64,000 bases of DNA from assembly GCA_037893245.1 (NCBI GenBank), contig JBAIAA010000414.1, forward strand, positions 1,960,001-2,024,000, in the 5' to 3' direction. Position numbers and translations under genes: made by a program. A model generated the notes under the pieces. It saw only the letters and a program-made list of their open reading frames with translations, searched no databases and was not told the origin of the DNA. The number at the start of each line of letters is the position of its first letter. Position 1 is the first letter of the stretch. This DNA is from Crossaster papposus (lineage: Eukaryota; Echinodermata; Asteroidea; Velatida; Solasteridae). Shown here piece by piece: positions 1-10,199 of this stretch.

Positions 1-950
1 AAAAAATCATTGATCTCCATAGACTGGATAGGACACCGCGTATCTGTTTGTGTACGAACGCGTGATCTGAAACAATGGCGGTGCGCTTTCTGCAGTAGGG
101 TAAACGCGGCATGTGTATTCACTCTGGAAACTAGTCGAGTAGTTATTGAGTTTATCGGATTTTTATTCATATGGGGGTATGAAGAATTTAAGCGCTCTGC
201 CAATAAAATCATTAAAAAACATTAGATTAACTAACGAATAACGATAGGGATTCATCTTTTTCACACTTTCTTGATATGTAGGCCTACTATTTTTTCCTAC
301 GTAATGTACAGCCTACATTTTTGAATGAATATCATTTTCCTTAGGCCCTTCAGTGAAATTGATTTCCAGTATATTGCTCTTTCATTTTATCACCCCTGTA
401 GGCCATATAATAGTTCAGTTGGAGACAGACACAGAGTGAATTTATATGGTCGTATTGAATTTCTAAAATGACATGAAACACTCATAGGGCCTATAACCAA
501 GAAAGAACTAAATTGAACCTCACAACAAAAAATATATTTGTATTTTAAATGCAAAACAAATTTATTACGAAAAAAACTTAAAAACAAGTACTTTTTTGTA
601 TTCGTGTTGCTCTCCTTATCATACCAACTTATATCACATTATATCACATTTGTATATATAAGAAAATGAATGTGAATAAATATAACTTCCGATACACATG
701 AGTCAAAAAGAAATTATTTCTGAAAATATTTTCAAAAGAAACATGAAAGTGCATCTATCGTTGGTCCACATAAAAAAAATGACACCATTTAAAAACCTAA
801 TTTCAAATTACTTTCAAACTATGGACAGCTGCAAAAAAAGTACGGTGGTACAGTATAACGCAGTAAGTACGATCTAGCGAACCGCGCCGTCCGATCCAGC
901 GCACAGCGGGCGTCTGAAGAAGAGCCCCCAGCGTTCGACAATAGTTAAGT
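1..950. other. Non-coding stretch, nothing recognised
   Basis: AT-rich sequence with frequent stops on both strands. The longest open stretches are about 70 codons and match no family I recognise. No RNA gene, splice-bounded exon or repeat unit could be defined. Confidence 0.5.
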
Positions 951-956
951 AAAGAA

Positions 957-1195
957 AAGTTTGTCCTTTTGTGAAAACGTCCTTTTGTGAAAACGTCCTT
1001 TGCGTGTGTATGGACGTCCTTTTGTGAAAACGTCCTTTGCGTGTGTGTATGACGTCCTTTCGTGAAGCGTGTGTATGGACGTCCTTTCGTGAAAACGTCC
1101 TTTTGACATGTTTGAATGTCTTTTGGCCGTTTGTTCTTTGTTTGATTTTGACTTTGTCTTTTTGTAACTTTGTCCTTTTGTCGATTTGTCTTTTT
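957..1195. repeat. Degenerate minisatellite built on GTCCTTTTGTGAAAAC
   Basis: Imperfect 16-bp units (GTCCTTTTGTGAAAAC and shorter variants joined by GCGTGTGTATG spacers) fill 957-1110. They pass into a looser GTCCTTTTGT / TTTGATTTTGAC series up to about 1195. The repeat keeps frames open on both strands, so the apparent reading frames here are by-products. A related series in the same orientation lies at 6360-6545 on the far side of the BEL element. Confidence 0.75.
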
Positions 1196-1196
1196 A

Positions 1197-1360
1197 GTGT
1201 AGGCATATTCGTCATGAAAAAAAAGATTCGTGTATTTTTTTTGTTAAAAGCAAAAACTCAATTGATTTTGTTAGATGATACTATGAACATAACAAAAAAT
1301 AGGGTGTCATTTTTTTCTGAGCATTCTAACGGCCTGAAATCCAAGATGGCCGCCACCTTA
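1197..1360 (+). repeat. Left copy of a 160-bp inverted repeat flanking the BEL remnant
   Basis: The stretch from GTGTAGGCATATT through the A-rich middle to ATCCAAGATGG is the reverse complement of 6183-6343, with scattered mismatches. Shared landmarks are TTTGTTAAAAGCAAAAACTC, AATAGGGTGTCATTTTTT and GAAATCCAAGATGGC. The pair could be the termini of a larger DNA element, or two copies of one dispersed repeat inserted in opposite orientation. Confidence 0.8.
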
Positions 1361-1630
1361 GCAAAACGCCCTAAATTTGACACTAAACTTTACTTAATGT
1401 GGTTTAAATATATTTTTTTTAGCATTAACTGCTTGGAATTACTCTCAACAGGACCCAAAACATTTTGTTTTGCTATCACCGCAAAATCTTCCTGAAAAAC
1501 TATCTCGCTGTATAATAGGATAATGCATGGAGGATTTTCCAGGAAAGGCTTGGATGTGGTGGAGTCTAATTAATTAATCGTTAGATCATGACATAATCAC
1601 TGTGAATGAGTTTGGCTTGGAAATTGTAGA

Positions 1631-1722
1631 GGTGACTATAACAACAATAAATTTCACCTGACTACTAATCTTTTTAGGTGACTATAACAACAATAAATTT
1701 CACCTGACTACTAATCTTTTTA
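1631..1722. repeat. 46-bp exact tandem duplication
   Basis: The 46-bp segment starting GGTGACTATAACAACAATAA occurs twice head-to-tail with no visible difference, so the duplication is recent. It lies just upstream of the first recognisable BEL coding sequence and may be part of a decayed 5' leader. Confidence 0.85.
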
Positions 1723-1849
1723 TTTAATCTAATATTTCTATTTTGCACAATTTGAGACAGAGCTGCCTTTTTATTTCAACACGGCGGCCGGAAAATGGCG
1801 TTCACCGGCTATAGATCACCTCGACAAAACAGGCCGCTATCCCAACATC

Positions 1850-2299
1850 ATGAAGCTTGTTGAATTTCTTGGAGGGGCTGCCAGGGAGGCCAACGATCCT
1901 GTGTACGGGTTTGAGGAAAGGAGCAGCAGGGAATACAAGACGGGATCAAACTTCAACGTCCAAGCTAAGACTACATCACAGCCACCTGCTCAAAGAACCC
2001 GACCGAACAAAGGAAATGGATACCAGCATGCTCAGAAACAGTCTTGTCCCCTGTGCTCTGGAGGGCATCAGTTAGTTGAGTGTAGGCAGTTCACTAAGAT
2101 GAGTCCACATGATTGCCCGATTGCTAGACACCACTTTGCCAGAAGATGTGATCAGGGTGCATGTATAGTTGGAGGTAGCAAAGTGAGACACTCAAAGCTA
2201 CTGCATGATGTGTTCCAGTCTTCCAGTATCAACGTTCAAGCCCCGAAAGAGCTACGGTCAACTGACAGCGAGAACATTAGAGCTACCAGTCTTGCATGA
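1850..2299 (+). pseudogene. BEL/Pao Gag C-terminal remnant
   Basis: The 149-codon open stretch contains a Cys/His-rich knuckle region: CPLCSGGHQLVEC, then HHFARRCDQGAC. This matches the divergent zinc knuckles that close the Gag part of BEL/Pao polyproteins. In such elements this part binds element RNA during particle assembly. The capsid-like N-terminal half is missing. The frame closes just as the protease frame opens in another phase, so at least one indel separates the two. Confidence 0.75.
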
Positions 2300-2622
2300 C
2301 TAACAAGATGGCTTTGCCTATCGTTGCGGTAATCGTGAAGGGTGTCGGCAGAAGTGACAGCATCAAGACTCATGCGCTACTCGACCCTGGCAGTAACAAG
2401 AGTTTCTGCTCCGTAGATCTGGTGAGGATTCCTGACATACTGGGTAGTCCACAAGCCCCGTCTCTCGACACGCTGAACAAGGGATCACAGGTGGAGAAAC
2501 TGGCGGTCGCTCTGAACATATTTGGTAACAACACGGGAAAAGTTTTCCACCTGCCACAAGTCTACGCCTTGAAGGACTTTCCTATACCCTGCGAGACAGC
2601 TGTGCCACTCACAAAGATTTGA
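2296..2622 (+). pseudogene. BEL/Pao aspartic protease remnant
   Basis: This 108-codon piece carries HALLDPGSNKSFC, the BEL/Pao form of the aspartic protease active site (LLDxGSxxSF, catalytic D). A second conserved block, LPQVYALKDFPI, follows. The protease would cut the element's polyprotein. The piece stops in the linker to reverse transcriptase, which resumes in a different frame at about 2619 with the typical BEL block WTINGPLGY. Confidence 0.75.
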
Positions 2623-3382
2623 GCCCTCACAAGCACCTAAAGGACATCCCGTTTCCTCGTATATCTAAGAAAGGTGTCACCATGTCGATTGGTCAGGATG
2701 TACCCGAGATATTAGTGCCTCTTGAGGTACGACTTAGCAAGGAGGCGGATTCCTATGCTGTCAGAAAATCAGTCCGGTGGACTATTAATGGTCCGTTGGG
2801 TTACAAGGCAACAGGCAGTACTGTATCTAACTTTGTCCAAGGAAACCTTAAGGCTCAGGTAGAGAAGTTTTAGAAGTTGGATATCGGCCAATCTTTGGCA
2901 AGTGTCTTGCCTACTATGTCAGTTGACGATATGAGGGCGGTAAAAATATGGAACGGGTCAATAAGCATAGTCAATGGGCATTACCAGCTAGCCATTCCCT
3001 TTAAGTGCGATCCTCCAGACCTGCCTAACAACAAGATGATGGCAGAGAGGCGTCTTTCATCTTTCGGAAAGAGATTAACGAAAAAAACAATAAAATTAGA
3101 TATACCAAAGAGATGAGCCAGCTGGTTGAGGAGGAGAAGGTGGCAGACGAAGAGCTGAACAATTCTCCCGGCGCAGCCTGGTACCTGCCTCACCACGCCG
3201 TTATCAACCCCAACAAACTAGATAAGCTGAGAGTCGTGTTTGACTGTGCAGCCAAGAGTCATGGGATGTCTCTCAACGACATTGTTCTACAGGGGCCGGA
3301 TATGATGAATAAGCTTGTGGGAGTCATCATGTGCTTTTATGAGCACAAGGTCGGCTTGATGGGTGACGTCGAACAAATGTAA
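2619..3382 (+). pseudogene. BEL/Pao reverse transcriptase N-terminal half, frameshifted
   Basis: Three consecutive short frames together give the N-terminal part of a BEL/Pao reverse transcriptase. They contain WTINGPLGY in the linker, the AWYLPHHAVINP block, the LRVVFDCAAK block, and the LVGVIMCFYEHKVGLMGDVEQM region that carries the first catalytic aspartate (GDVEQM). Frame changes occur near 2873 and 3113, and the frame breaks again right after the first catalytic motif. Confidence 0.8.
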
Positions 3383-3603
3383 CACCAGGTGCAAGTTCAG
3401 AAAGAGCACAGAGATGCCCTGAGGTTTCTTTGAGGGCCAGAAGGAGACACAACTCAGACACCAGATGTTTTCCAAATGACAGTTCACCTGTTTGGGGGCG
3501 TTTGGAGCCCGAGCTGTGCTAACTTCGCACTGAGACGCACAACAGAAGACAACAAAGACAAATTCAGTGCTGATGTGGTGGTCAAGGTAAAAGAAACTTC
3601 TAT

Positions 3604-3816
3604 GTTGATGACTGCCTCAAGTCTGTGCAGTCTGAAGATGAAGCTGTTCTGATGGCAAAGCAGCTGACTGACCTGTTGATGACTGCCTCGAGTCTGTGCA
3701 GTCTCAAGATGAAGCTGTTCTGATGGCGAAGCAGCTGACTGACCCGTTGATGACTGCCTCAAGTCTGTGCAGTCTGAAGATGAAGCTGTTCTGATGGCGA
3801 ATCAGCTGACTGACCT
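3604..3816 (+). repeat. Three tandem 71-bp copies of the reverse-transcriptase catalytic segment
   Basis: The segment beginning GTTGATGACTGCCTC, which encodes the VDDC part of the YVDD catalytic motif and the next 20 residues, occurs at 3604, 3675 and 3746 with a period of exactly 71 bp. Because 71 is not a multiple of three, each extra copy shifts the frame and the enzyme cannot be read through. The copies differ at only a few positions. The third continues into the unique sequence [15 protein letters not shown]. Confidence 0.92.
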
Positions 3817-4059
3817 GTTGGCAATGGGTGGTTTCCGCTTGACCAAGTGGATTAGTACCATCAGAAAGGTCTTAGAATCTATACCACAAGTTGACAGGGC
3901 TAAAGTAATCAAGGACCTGGACCTTGACGGCCTTCCGAGACGGCCTTCCGGTGGAGAGAGCCTTAGGAAGTTCATTTGGACACAGAGAATTATCTGCTCG
4001 GTATCAAGATAAAAGCAAAGTCCCGATGCCACACCAACAGAGGTCTGCTTTAAAGTGTC

Positions 4060-4632
4060 ATCTGCTTTGTGTACGACCCCCTTTGGTTTGTGTGTCAATA
4101 CATCCTTCAAGCCAAGATTCTCTTCCAGAACGAGTGCAGAATTATGGGTAAAAGCTGGGATAATCCCTTGGAGGTTGACATCGAACGGCACTGGGTCAGG
4201 TGGTTGGAAGATCTTTCCATGATGGATATGTTTACCCCGGAGAGATGTCTTGTTCCAGACTGGTTTAGGCAGATTCGTGAGTGTCAACTCCATCACCTCT
4301 CTGATGCCTCACAAGACGCATATGGTAGCGTTTTCTACTTACGTCTTGTCAACACCCAATGAGTTGTTTGCTGCAGTTTCTTGATCGGCAAGTCTCGTTT
4401 AGCGCCTTTAAAGACCATGACTATTCCCAGGTTGGAGTTGTCTGCAGCTGTAGTAGCAGTTAGGATGGACAAGATGCTGAGGGGAGAATTGAGACTGGAG
4501 GTACAGGAGTCAACGTTTTGGACTGACGGCATGTTGGTGCTTCAGTTCATCAACAACCAAGCAAAGCGTTTTCAGACCTTTGTGGCAAACAGGGTAGCTG
4601 TGATCCATGACGGTTCAACAGCAAGTCAATGA
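4060..4632 (+). pseudogene. BEL/Pao RT connection and RNase H remnant
   Basis: Two overlapping frames give the conserved YDPL connection block that follows the palm (with downstream QAKILFQ), a WxxWLEDL block, then an RNase H piece with [13 protein letters not shown] and [12 protein letters not shown]. The usual serine after the catalytic aspartate (FWTDS) is glycine here. The following WIKGPNFLW block near 4715 is also typical for the family. A stop and a frame change interrupt the region around 4362-4381. Confidence 0.78.
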
Positions 4633-4769
4633 AGGTACGTGCAATCCGAGCTAAATCATGCTGACGTTGCATCCAGAGGTCTTGATGCTCAGGACATGAT
4701 TAACAGAGATAGGTGGATAAAGGGTCCGAACTTCCTTTGGCAGGATGAGGCCACCTAGCCGGTGACTAT

Positions 4770-5057
4770 GTGGTTGTTCGACATGCACACGAGTCCTTGC
4801 CTGGTCATTCTGGCAAAGAGCATGTTCTCTTCTTAATAAGAAAACAGTTCTGGATACCAAAGGTTCGACCGTTGATAAATCGCGTACTGAGAGGATGTCT
4901 CATCTGCAAGAGGCTGCGAGGATCACCTGGAGAGCAGTTCGTGGCTAATCTTCCCGCATGCAGAGTAACCCCCGGTGAACCACCATTTACGTATGTCGAA
5001 GTGGACTGTTTTGGTCCGTTTTACGTCAAACAAGGCCATAGCAGAGTAAATAGGTAA
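4770..5057 (+). pseudogene. BEL/Pao integrase zinc-binding region and first catalytic aspartate
   Basis: The frame contains HAHESLPGHSGKEHVL, an RKQFWIPKVR block and GCLICKRL, which together form the HHCC zinc-binding domain of a BEL/Pao integrase. The start of the catalytic core follows at VEVDCFGPF (first catalytic Asp). The frame then hits a stop near 5055, and the core resumes about 100 bp later. Confidence 0.82.
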
Positions 5058-5149
5058 CGGCTTTTTATTCACAGAGCTATCCATTTAGAGATGCTACATT
5101 CGCTGAAAGCAGATTTCTTCCTGAATGCTTTTATCAGGTTCACTGCAAG

Positions 5150-5377
5150 GTGAGGGACACCAAATGGGTCCACTCTGACAACGGTACAAACTTCGTCGGT
5201 GGGGAAAAGGAGCTCAGAGGAGCGATCAAACATCTTGCGGAAAATAAGCAGACACAGGTCTTTCTCCTGAGCACGGAGATAGAGTGGGAGTTCAACCCAC
5301 CAGCGGCGTCCCACATGGGCGGCGTTTGGGAGCGCCAGATACGGACAGTCTGCAAAGTTCTCAACTTAAATGCATGA
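5150..5377 (+). pseudogene. BEL/Pao integrase catalytic core, second half
   Basis: WVHSDNGTNFVGGEKEL carries the second catalytic Asp, and NPPAASHMGGVWERQIRTV carries the catalytic Glu of the DDE integrase. Both blocks are well preserved. The frame ends soon after, so the post-core domain is in another phase. Confidence 0.85.
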
Positions 5378-5399
5378 CCAAGTTCTGGATGACGAAAAA

Positions 5400-5830
5400 C
5401 TACTCACTCTGTTCTGCGAAGTCGAGTCTATCAGTCACAGCCGTTTTTGATGATCCAAAGGACTTAAAAGCTCTCACACCAAATCATCTCCTGAAGCTGA
5501 GAGCTGGTCACCCAGTCCCACTCCATAGTATGAAGGGAACTGACAAGTATGGCAAACGTTGGAAGCATGTTCAGTACTTGTTCTATCAGTTCTGGGAACG
5601 TTGGATCAGGGAGTATCTTCCTACACTGCAGCGTTGACAACGATAGATCCATCCTCAGAGAAATTTCCAGACGGGGGATATAGTGCTGGTGCGGGATGAC
5701 AACCTAAACCGAAACCAGTGGCCGCTTGGAAGGGTGCCCAAGACTTTCCCCGGAGGAGATAGGCTTGTCCGCTCTGTCGAATTGAAGACATCTGCTGGTA
5801 TCCTTGTGAGGCCTATCATTTAGCTGTGCC
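5400..5830 (+). pseudogene. BEL/Pao post-integrase domain remnant
   Basis: A frame with LTPNHLLKLRAG and WKHVQYLFYQFWERWIREYL is followed, after a stop and frame change, by a GDIVLVRDDN / WPLGRV block and the terminal VRPI. This is the conserved C-terminal end of BEL/Pao polyproteins, found between the integrase core and the 3' LTR. Confidence 0.75.
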
Positions 5831-6008
5831 TCCTGGAGGGCGTCCTAGAGTAGTTGTCTCAAATTCCTAGGACTTAAACATCCACAGTTTCTTAATTCAT
5901 TGTAAATTAGCATGCGTTCACGTGCTTAATGATATTAGATGTTTAGTACCTGGTTACTTAGATAGTTTTGGTAAATGTAAGTTTAATCCTACATTTAAGG
6001 GGCCGGGA

Positions 6009-6180
6009 TGTAACGCAGGTACTTTCTGCAATCTAAATTTGTGCTTACCCTTTTATGAAGATCATACATATAACATAAAGTGATGATCCCATTAGATTCC
6101 TGGTCTCAGAAAACATATATTTAGACACTTCATTTGTTTTTGTATCACATGTATTCGCGAAGATATCGCATTATAAGTGT
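6009..6180 (+). repeat. Probable start of the BEL 3' LTR
   Basis: TGTAACGCAGGTACTTTC follows a purine-rich tract right after the end of the polyprotein. The right boundary is unclear because the inverted 160-bp repeat starts at about 6183. No second LTR copy was seen upstream of 1850, so the assignment rests on position and the TG start only. Confidence 0.5.
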
Positions 6181-6182
6181 TC

Positions 6183-6343
6183 GGCAGCCATTTTGGACGC
6201 CATCTTGGATTTCATACCCTTAGAATGTTCAGAAAAAATGACACCCTATTTTTTTTTAAAGCTTATGATACCTTCTTACAAAATCAAGTGAGTTTTTGCT
6301 TTTAACAAAAAAAATACACGAAATTGCAAATATGCCTACACTA
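6183..6343 (-). repeat. Right copy of the 160-bp inverted repeat
   Basis: This is the reverse complement of 1197-1360, with the same landmarks (GCCATCTTGGATTTC, AATGACACCCTATTTTT, GAGTTTTTGCTTTTAACA). It ends at ATATGCCTACAC, mirroring the GTGTAGGCATAT start of the left copy. Confidence 0.8.
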
Positions 6344-6359
6344 TTTGTTTGCTTGTTAT

Positions 6360-6545
6360 TCAAGTATTTCTGTAATGTTGTCCTCTTCCCGTTTTGTCCT
6401 TTGTTTGATTTGGAGTTTGTATTTTTGTAAATTTGTCCTCTTGCAGCTTTGTCCTTTGTTTGATTTGAATTTTGTCCTTCTGTAAAATTGTCCTCTTGCC
6501 ATTTTGTTCTTTGTCTATTGTTTTGTTCTTTGTGAACATATTTTT
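6360..6545. repeat. Degenerate TTTGTCCTTTGTTTGATTT repeat series
   Basis: Units such as TTTTGTCCTTTGTTTGATTT and TTGTCCTCTTGC recur about every 50-60 bp. They resemble the right part of the 957-1195 array and run in the same orientation, although the neighbouring 160-bp repeats are inverted. Confidence 0.65.
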
Positions 6546-6599
6546 GATTTTGGCCCTTTTGGCCGCCCATAGAGGTGTTGTAGTAAATAATGAAAAGCA

Positions 6600-8020
6600 C
6601 AAAGAGCTTGCCGAGAAGGCATACCGAGCCGAAAAGCTTGGTTTAGTTGCAAAACAGCTCCCTTTGTCTACCCATCATGCTTTGCGCTATACTTTGGGAT
6701 CGCGATCAGCAATAGACTGCATGCGTGCGTACGTGGCCAGGCGAACCTGTCTCGTACCTAGACGTCGCGTACCGACTATCGAGAATTTGTCCGGGGTCTG
6801 CCTCGGTTTACGTCACTCATTTTTAGTGGCCGCGAAATTTAAAAAAGGGGGAGGGGGCGTCAATTTTTGGACGGCAAATTATCACACTAAACGTATACTA
6901 GAACCAGTTTTGCGTTTATTCACATTTAATACACATAAATATATTAATTTAAAACAAAAATTGCGTAATGAAAAGGTTACACTGCATGTTTCCTGCAAGT
7001 GTCTATATTATACCTTACTGGTACATGTATGTATGTCATCATTGCCACTACAGCCAAAATGTTCATGAGTTGCATTGTGCATTGTATGTGGTGATATCAA
7101 CTCATGATAAACTTACTGCAATAATCAAAACTGAAGATGATACACACTTCTGATTTCATTTATCCATCTAATCAGTTAGAACTGCTGTTGTTTTTTCCTT
7201 CAATTTTTTATTTTTTTGGGGGACCGACCGGCCCAACTTCAAAGGCAAACAAATTATGAGAACCATAGAAATAGGAAGGAATGCCCTTAGCAAATATCTA
7301 GATATTGCCACAAATGCCACCTACCCAACAAAATATCCCTGCATATTAATTATCATTTAGTCTTCAGACATGTTATCTTCCACGACTGACAGGACTAAAA
7401 CTGCACATTTCACTGTCTTTTTGGTAAAAAAAACCTGATAGTATGTCGGCATTCTGCACGTAAAGGTATAGCGAACACTGATTGGTGGCCCTCGCTGAAA
7501 TCTTCAATGTTATGCAGTAAACATTGGTTGCGTCATCAATACATACATGTAGGGCTATATGAACCTTATTCACGACAAAGCTATTTTTGGTCATGTTCTC
7601 TAATTGTATTTTATAAATTGTGAACTGTTGAATAAGATGGTGCCAAACTATTTGTGCATTCTAGCCTCGCTTTCAATTTGTTTGTTTTAAAATGGCTTAA
7701 ATTATTCATCAGAGAAGACTAGCCAGTGTAAATTAATAATATGGATCGAATGCAGATATATTTAATTGTTCGCACTGATATCTGCTGAAATTCAAAATCG
7801 TGGTTGTATAGAAAATGTATAGTTAACCTTATTTTTTATAAATTATTTGAAAAATGTAAAAAACAAAAACTGCATGTACATTGTTGAAGGTTTTATTTGT
7901 AATACACAAATCTAAAGGCTCTGTAAAATCTGTGTACAACTTGTTGTTTCTTCCTCGTTTTTTTAAAGGTAATTTGCTTTAAAAAATTCTCTCTTCCTTA
8001 GCAGTTTAATTAATTTTATC
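6600..8020. other. Non-coding, with one fragment of the fibrinogen-unit flank
   Basis: No gene is recognised. The stretch at about 7553-7745 (landmarks AAATTGTGAACTGTTGAATAA, ATTCATCAGAGAAGAC) is a diverged copy of 11700-11900 and 49545-49740, part of the conserved DNA of the fibrinogen units. Confidence 0.55.
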
Positions 8021-8128
8021 CATAAAAGATAAAATACGTTATACTTGGGGCACATAAAGCCTAAACTCCTTTTGGCGTCGTAGGCAAAACGTTTATAAGG
8101 TTGTTCTGAAAAATTGCACAACCAGCAA

Positions 8129-8154
8129 ATAATAGCCCCCCCCCCCCCCCCCCC
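8129..8154. repeat. Poly-C run
   Basis: An uninterrupted C run of about 18 bases lies inside an insertion of roughly 80 bp in the leader of Ngaro copy A. The insertion is absent from copy B. Confidence 0.8.
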
Positions 8155-8757
8155 TTTGGACGGGTATATTTTAACTTTTAAGAAACGTGGATTGGTCGTT
8201 TAGAAAGTTGCGCAAGAAGAAGGGGGCAAATAAATTCCTTACCATATAAGGTTATATCTGGTAGATATGCAAATTAATAGGTAAGATTGACCAATGGAGA
8301 ACTTAAGATATCCTACCTTGACCAATGAGAAGAAAAGACAGTCCGAAGAGTTTGGGTATTTAACCCAGAACACGATGCATTCGGGCCGCCAATTTGGTTG
8401 CAGCTATCAGCAACTCAGGAAAAATTGTTGACCAAAACTTCTTAAACTTTTTGTTATCTGCACTTCCAACTCCTCCGACGCTTCGAGGCCCTGTCAACCG
8501 GACAACTCTCCGTTCGTCCAACCGGACGAAACCACTTGTGGACGAAACACTTGTCTATAATCAGACAACTCCCGTATACGTCTAACCCGACAACTTCCCG
8601 TTTAGCTAGGGGTGGAAGATTTGCTGGCTACCTCTTCGGACATGCCGTACCGAAAGAACGCCGTATCTAGCCTCCGACCCGGTCGCACAGCTCTGACACA
8701 TACAGTTGAAGACGGAGTGCCCCCGCCAAAGAAGTCCCGGAAGCGCGCCAACCGTCT

Positions 8758-9150
8758 GTGAGGGGCAGAGGACGGGGGGCTGCTGTGCCGGCTCCCCCAC
8801 ACCAGGAGCCGTCTGCGAGAGGCAGAGGACGCGGGACAGCTGTGCCTGCCCAACACCAGGAGCCTAGGCCGCCAATCCGTCGTGGCCGCGGTCGACCCCG
8901 AGGAAACCCAAGCTCGGTCTCGGATCCGGATGTTCTGCACCCAGAGACCCAGCCGCCAACCTCCGTCGTGGATGTGCATCCTCCTCGCAGCCATCATGAT
9001 GAAAATGAACTGCGACACCATGACAACAACATGAACAATAACACTGATCCGTTCGCGGGTCCTAGTACTAGCACTAGTGGAGTTAGGGGTGGGGTGAGTA
9101 CGATGTTAACGATTCTCATACTGCCATTCCAATCAGTGCATTTCAGCTAG
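8758..9150 (+). pseudogene. Ngaro Gag N-terminal region, copy A
   Basis: A 130-codon frame with two RGRGRGxAVPAxxHQEP repeats, an RRGRGRPRG basic patch and an Asn/His-rich stretch (DNNMNNNTDPFAG). The inverted copy at 44284-44886 encodes the same blocks. The basic, low-complexity character suggests nucleic-acid binding in the element's particle; that is an inference. The frame closes at 9150, before the conserved C-terminal Gag domain, which resumes near 9271. Confidence 0.65.
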
Positions 9151-9270
9151 GGGCGGTACCATACTGTCCGCCCAGTACCATTATTTCAAATAGGAAAGTC
9201 GTGTGCCGCGTTAGGGTTTCATGTCTCGCAATCCACGAAAGACAAAATTCGGTCAGGGGAGTACATAGAT

Positions 9271-9840
9271 TTGGCCCCACTTTATAACGACACAGCCCAT
9301 GCCGTACTTTCGCGGACAGATCAGTCTAATTTAACCTTCGGGATGGAAGGGGGCAACCTGGTCCTCAGGAAACCCGGCCCATCGCGTAGGCGCATCGAAT
9401 CCTTCTCTATATGGCAATCTGCCCTTCACACATTTATGTCCATTTATCTTGATCAACACACCCAGAGATATGCACAGCTATTAAAATACTGTGAAATTAT
9501 TCGTATGGCATCAACACAGTTTCCCGGTTACGGGTGGCGAACATATGACGAGCAGTTTCGGTTAAAGATGGAAATTGACCCCTCCCGTTCATGGTGGGAA
9601 ATTGACATGGAACTCTGGGTGACGGTTGCTGCGTTCCCGGTAACCACTAACCAATCGGGCAATCGGTTAGGCCTAGGTAACACACAAGGGTGGGCCCCGG
9701 CGTCCAAAACCGGCCGCGGAACCGGCCATTGCTTTAATTTTAACAATAACCAGGGTTGTGCATTTCCTCGATGTAGATACGCGCATACATGTAGTAAATG
9801 TATGCGCTCTGGCCATGGTCTCATAGTCTGGAGCATTGAA
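9271..9840 (+). pseudogene. Ngaro/DIRS Gag C-terminal domain with CCCH finger, copy A
   Basis: About 190 codons give the conserved Gag domain of DIRS-like elements: VLSRTDQSNLTF near the start, YLDQHTQRYAQLLKY in the middle, and the finger CFNFNNNQGCAFPRCRYAHTC (C-x8-C-x5-C-x3-H). The finger is intact here but missing from copy B, where the frame diverges just before it. The frame runs straight into the SINE head at about 9812, so the C-terminal residues are not element sequence. Confidence 0.75.
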
Positions 9841-10187
9841 TTTGTAATCTGTAGGTAAAGCTACAGGTTGTGGGTTCGAGTCCGGCCTGGGACTATGGTA
9901 CGTGTGCCCTTGGGCAAGGCACTTTGTCACTCATTGCTTCTCTCCACCCAGGAGTAAAATGGGTACCTGTAAGGGCAGAGATGGTTATTGTGGTTGAATT
10001 TAGCTACTTTGCGCCGAAATGGCAGCATCGAGCTGTATACTCCCCAGGGAGCTGAGATGGTATTTGGAATGTTTCATGGGCCCAATGACCGGGGTAATAA
10101 TAATAATGTAAAGCGCTTTGATACACCCACATTGTGGGAGTCTAAAGCGCTATATAAAAACTAGCATTATTATTATTATTATTATTA
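9812..10187 (+). mobile_element. tRNA-derived SINE inside the Ngaro element
   Basis: The head has a Pol III B box GGTTCGAGTCC at 9873-9883 and an A-box-like TGGTCTCATAGTCTGG at 9816-9831, spaced as in a tRNA. A body follows with an inverted AAAGCGCTTT / TCTAAAGCGCTATATAA pair, then a 3' tail of ATT repeats to 10187. Ngaro coding sequence stops at the head and RT resumes right after the tail. I saw no clear target-site duplication. Anticodon identity is uncertain. Confidence 0.75.
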
Positions 10188-10199
10188 GCGCACGAGAAC

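Larger units (their letters stand above)
1790..6180 (+). mobile_element. Decayed BEL/Pao LTR retrotransposon
   Basis: Remnants in canonical BEL/Pao order run left to right: Gag zinc-knuckle region, aspartic protease, reverse transcriptase, RNase H, integrase zinc-binding and catalytic domains, then the post-integrase block. They are spread over all three frames with many stops and frameshifts, so the copy is dead. Near 6000 a purine tract (AAGGGGCCGGGA) is followed directly by TGTAACGCAGG, the layout expected for a polypurine tract and the start of a 3' LTR. I could not find a matching 5' LTR, and the N-terminal half of Gag is absent, so the left end is truncated. The element lies between two inverted copies of a 160-bp repeat. 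Confidence 0.9.

Noticed and set aside
1037-1495. 152-codon plus-strand frame
   Set aside because: It runs through a minisatellite and the inverted 160-bp repeat, with low-complexity T-rich translation.
9812-9890. Genuine tRNA gene
   Set aside because: The B box is good, but the cloverleaf stems do not pair cleanly and the sequence continues into a SINE body with an ATT tail.
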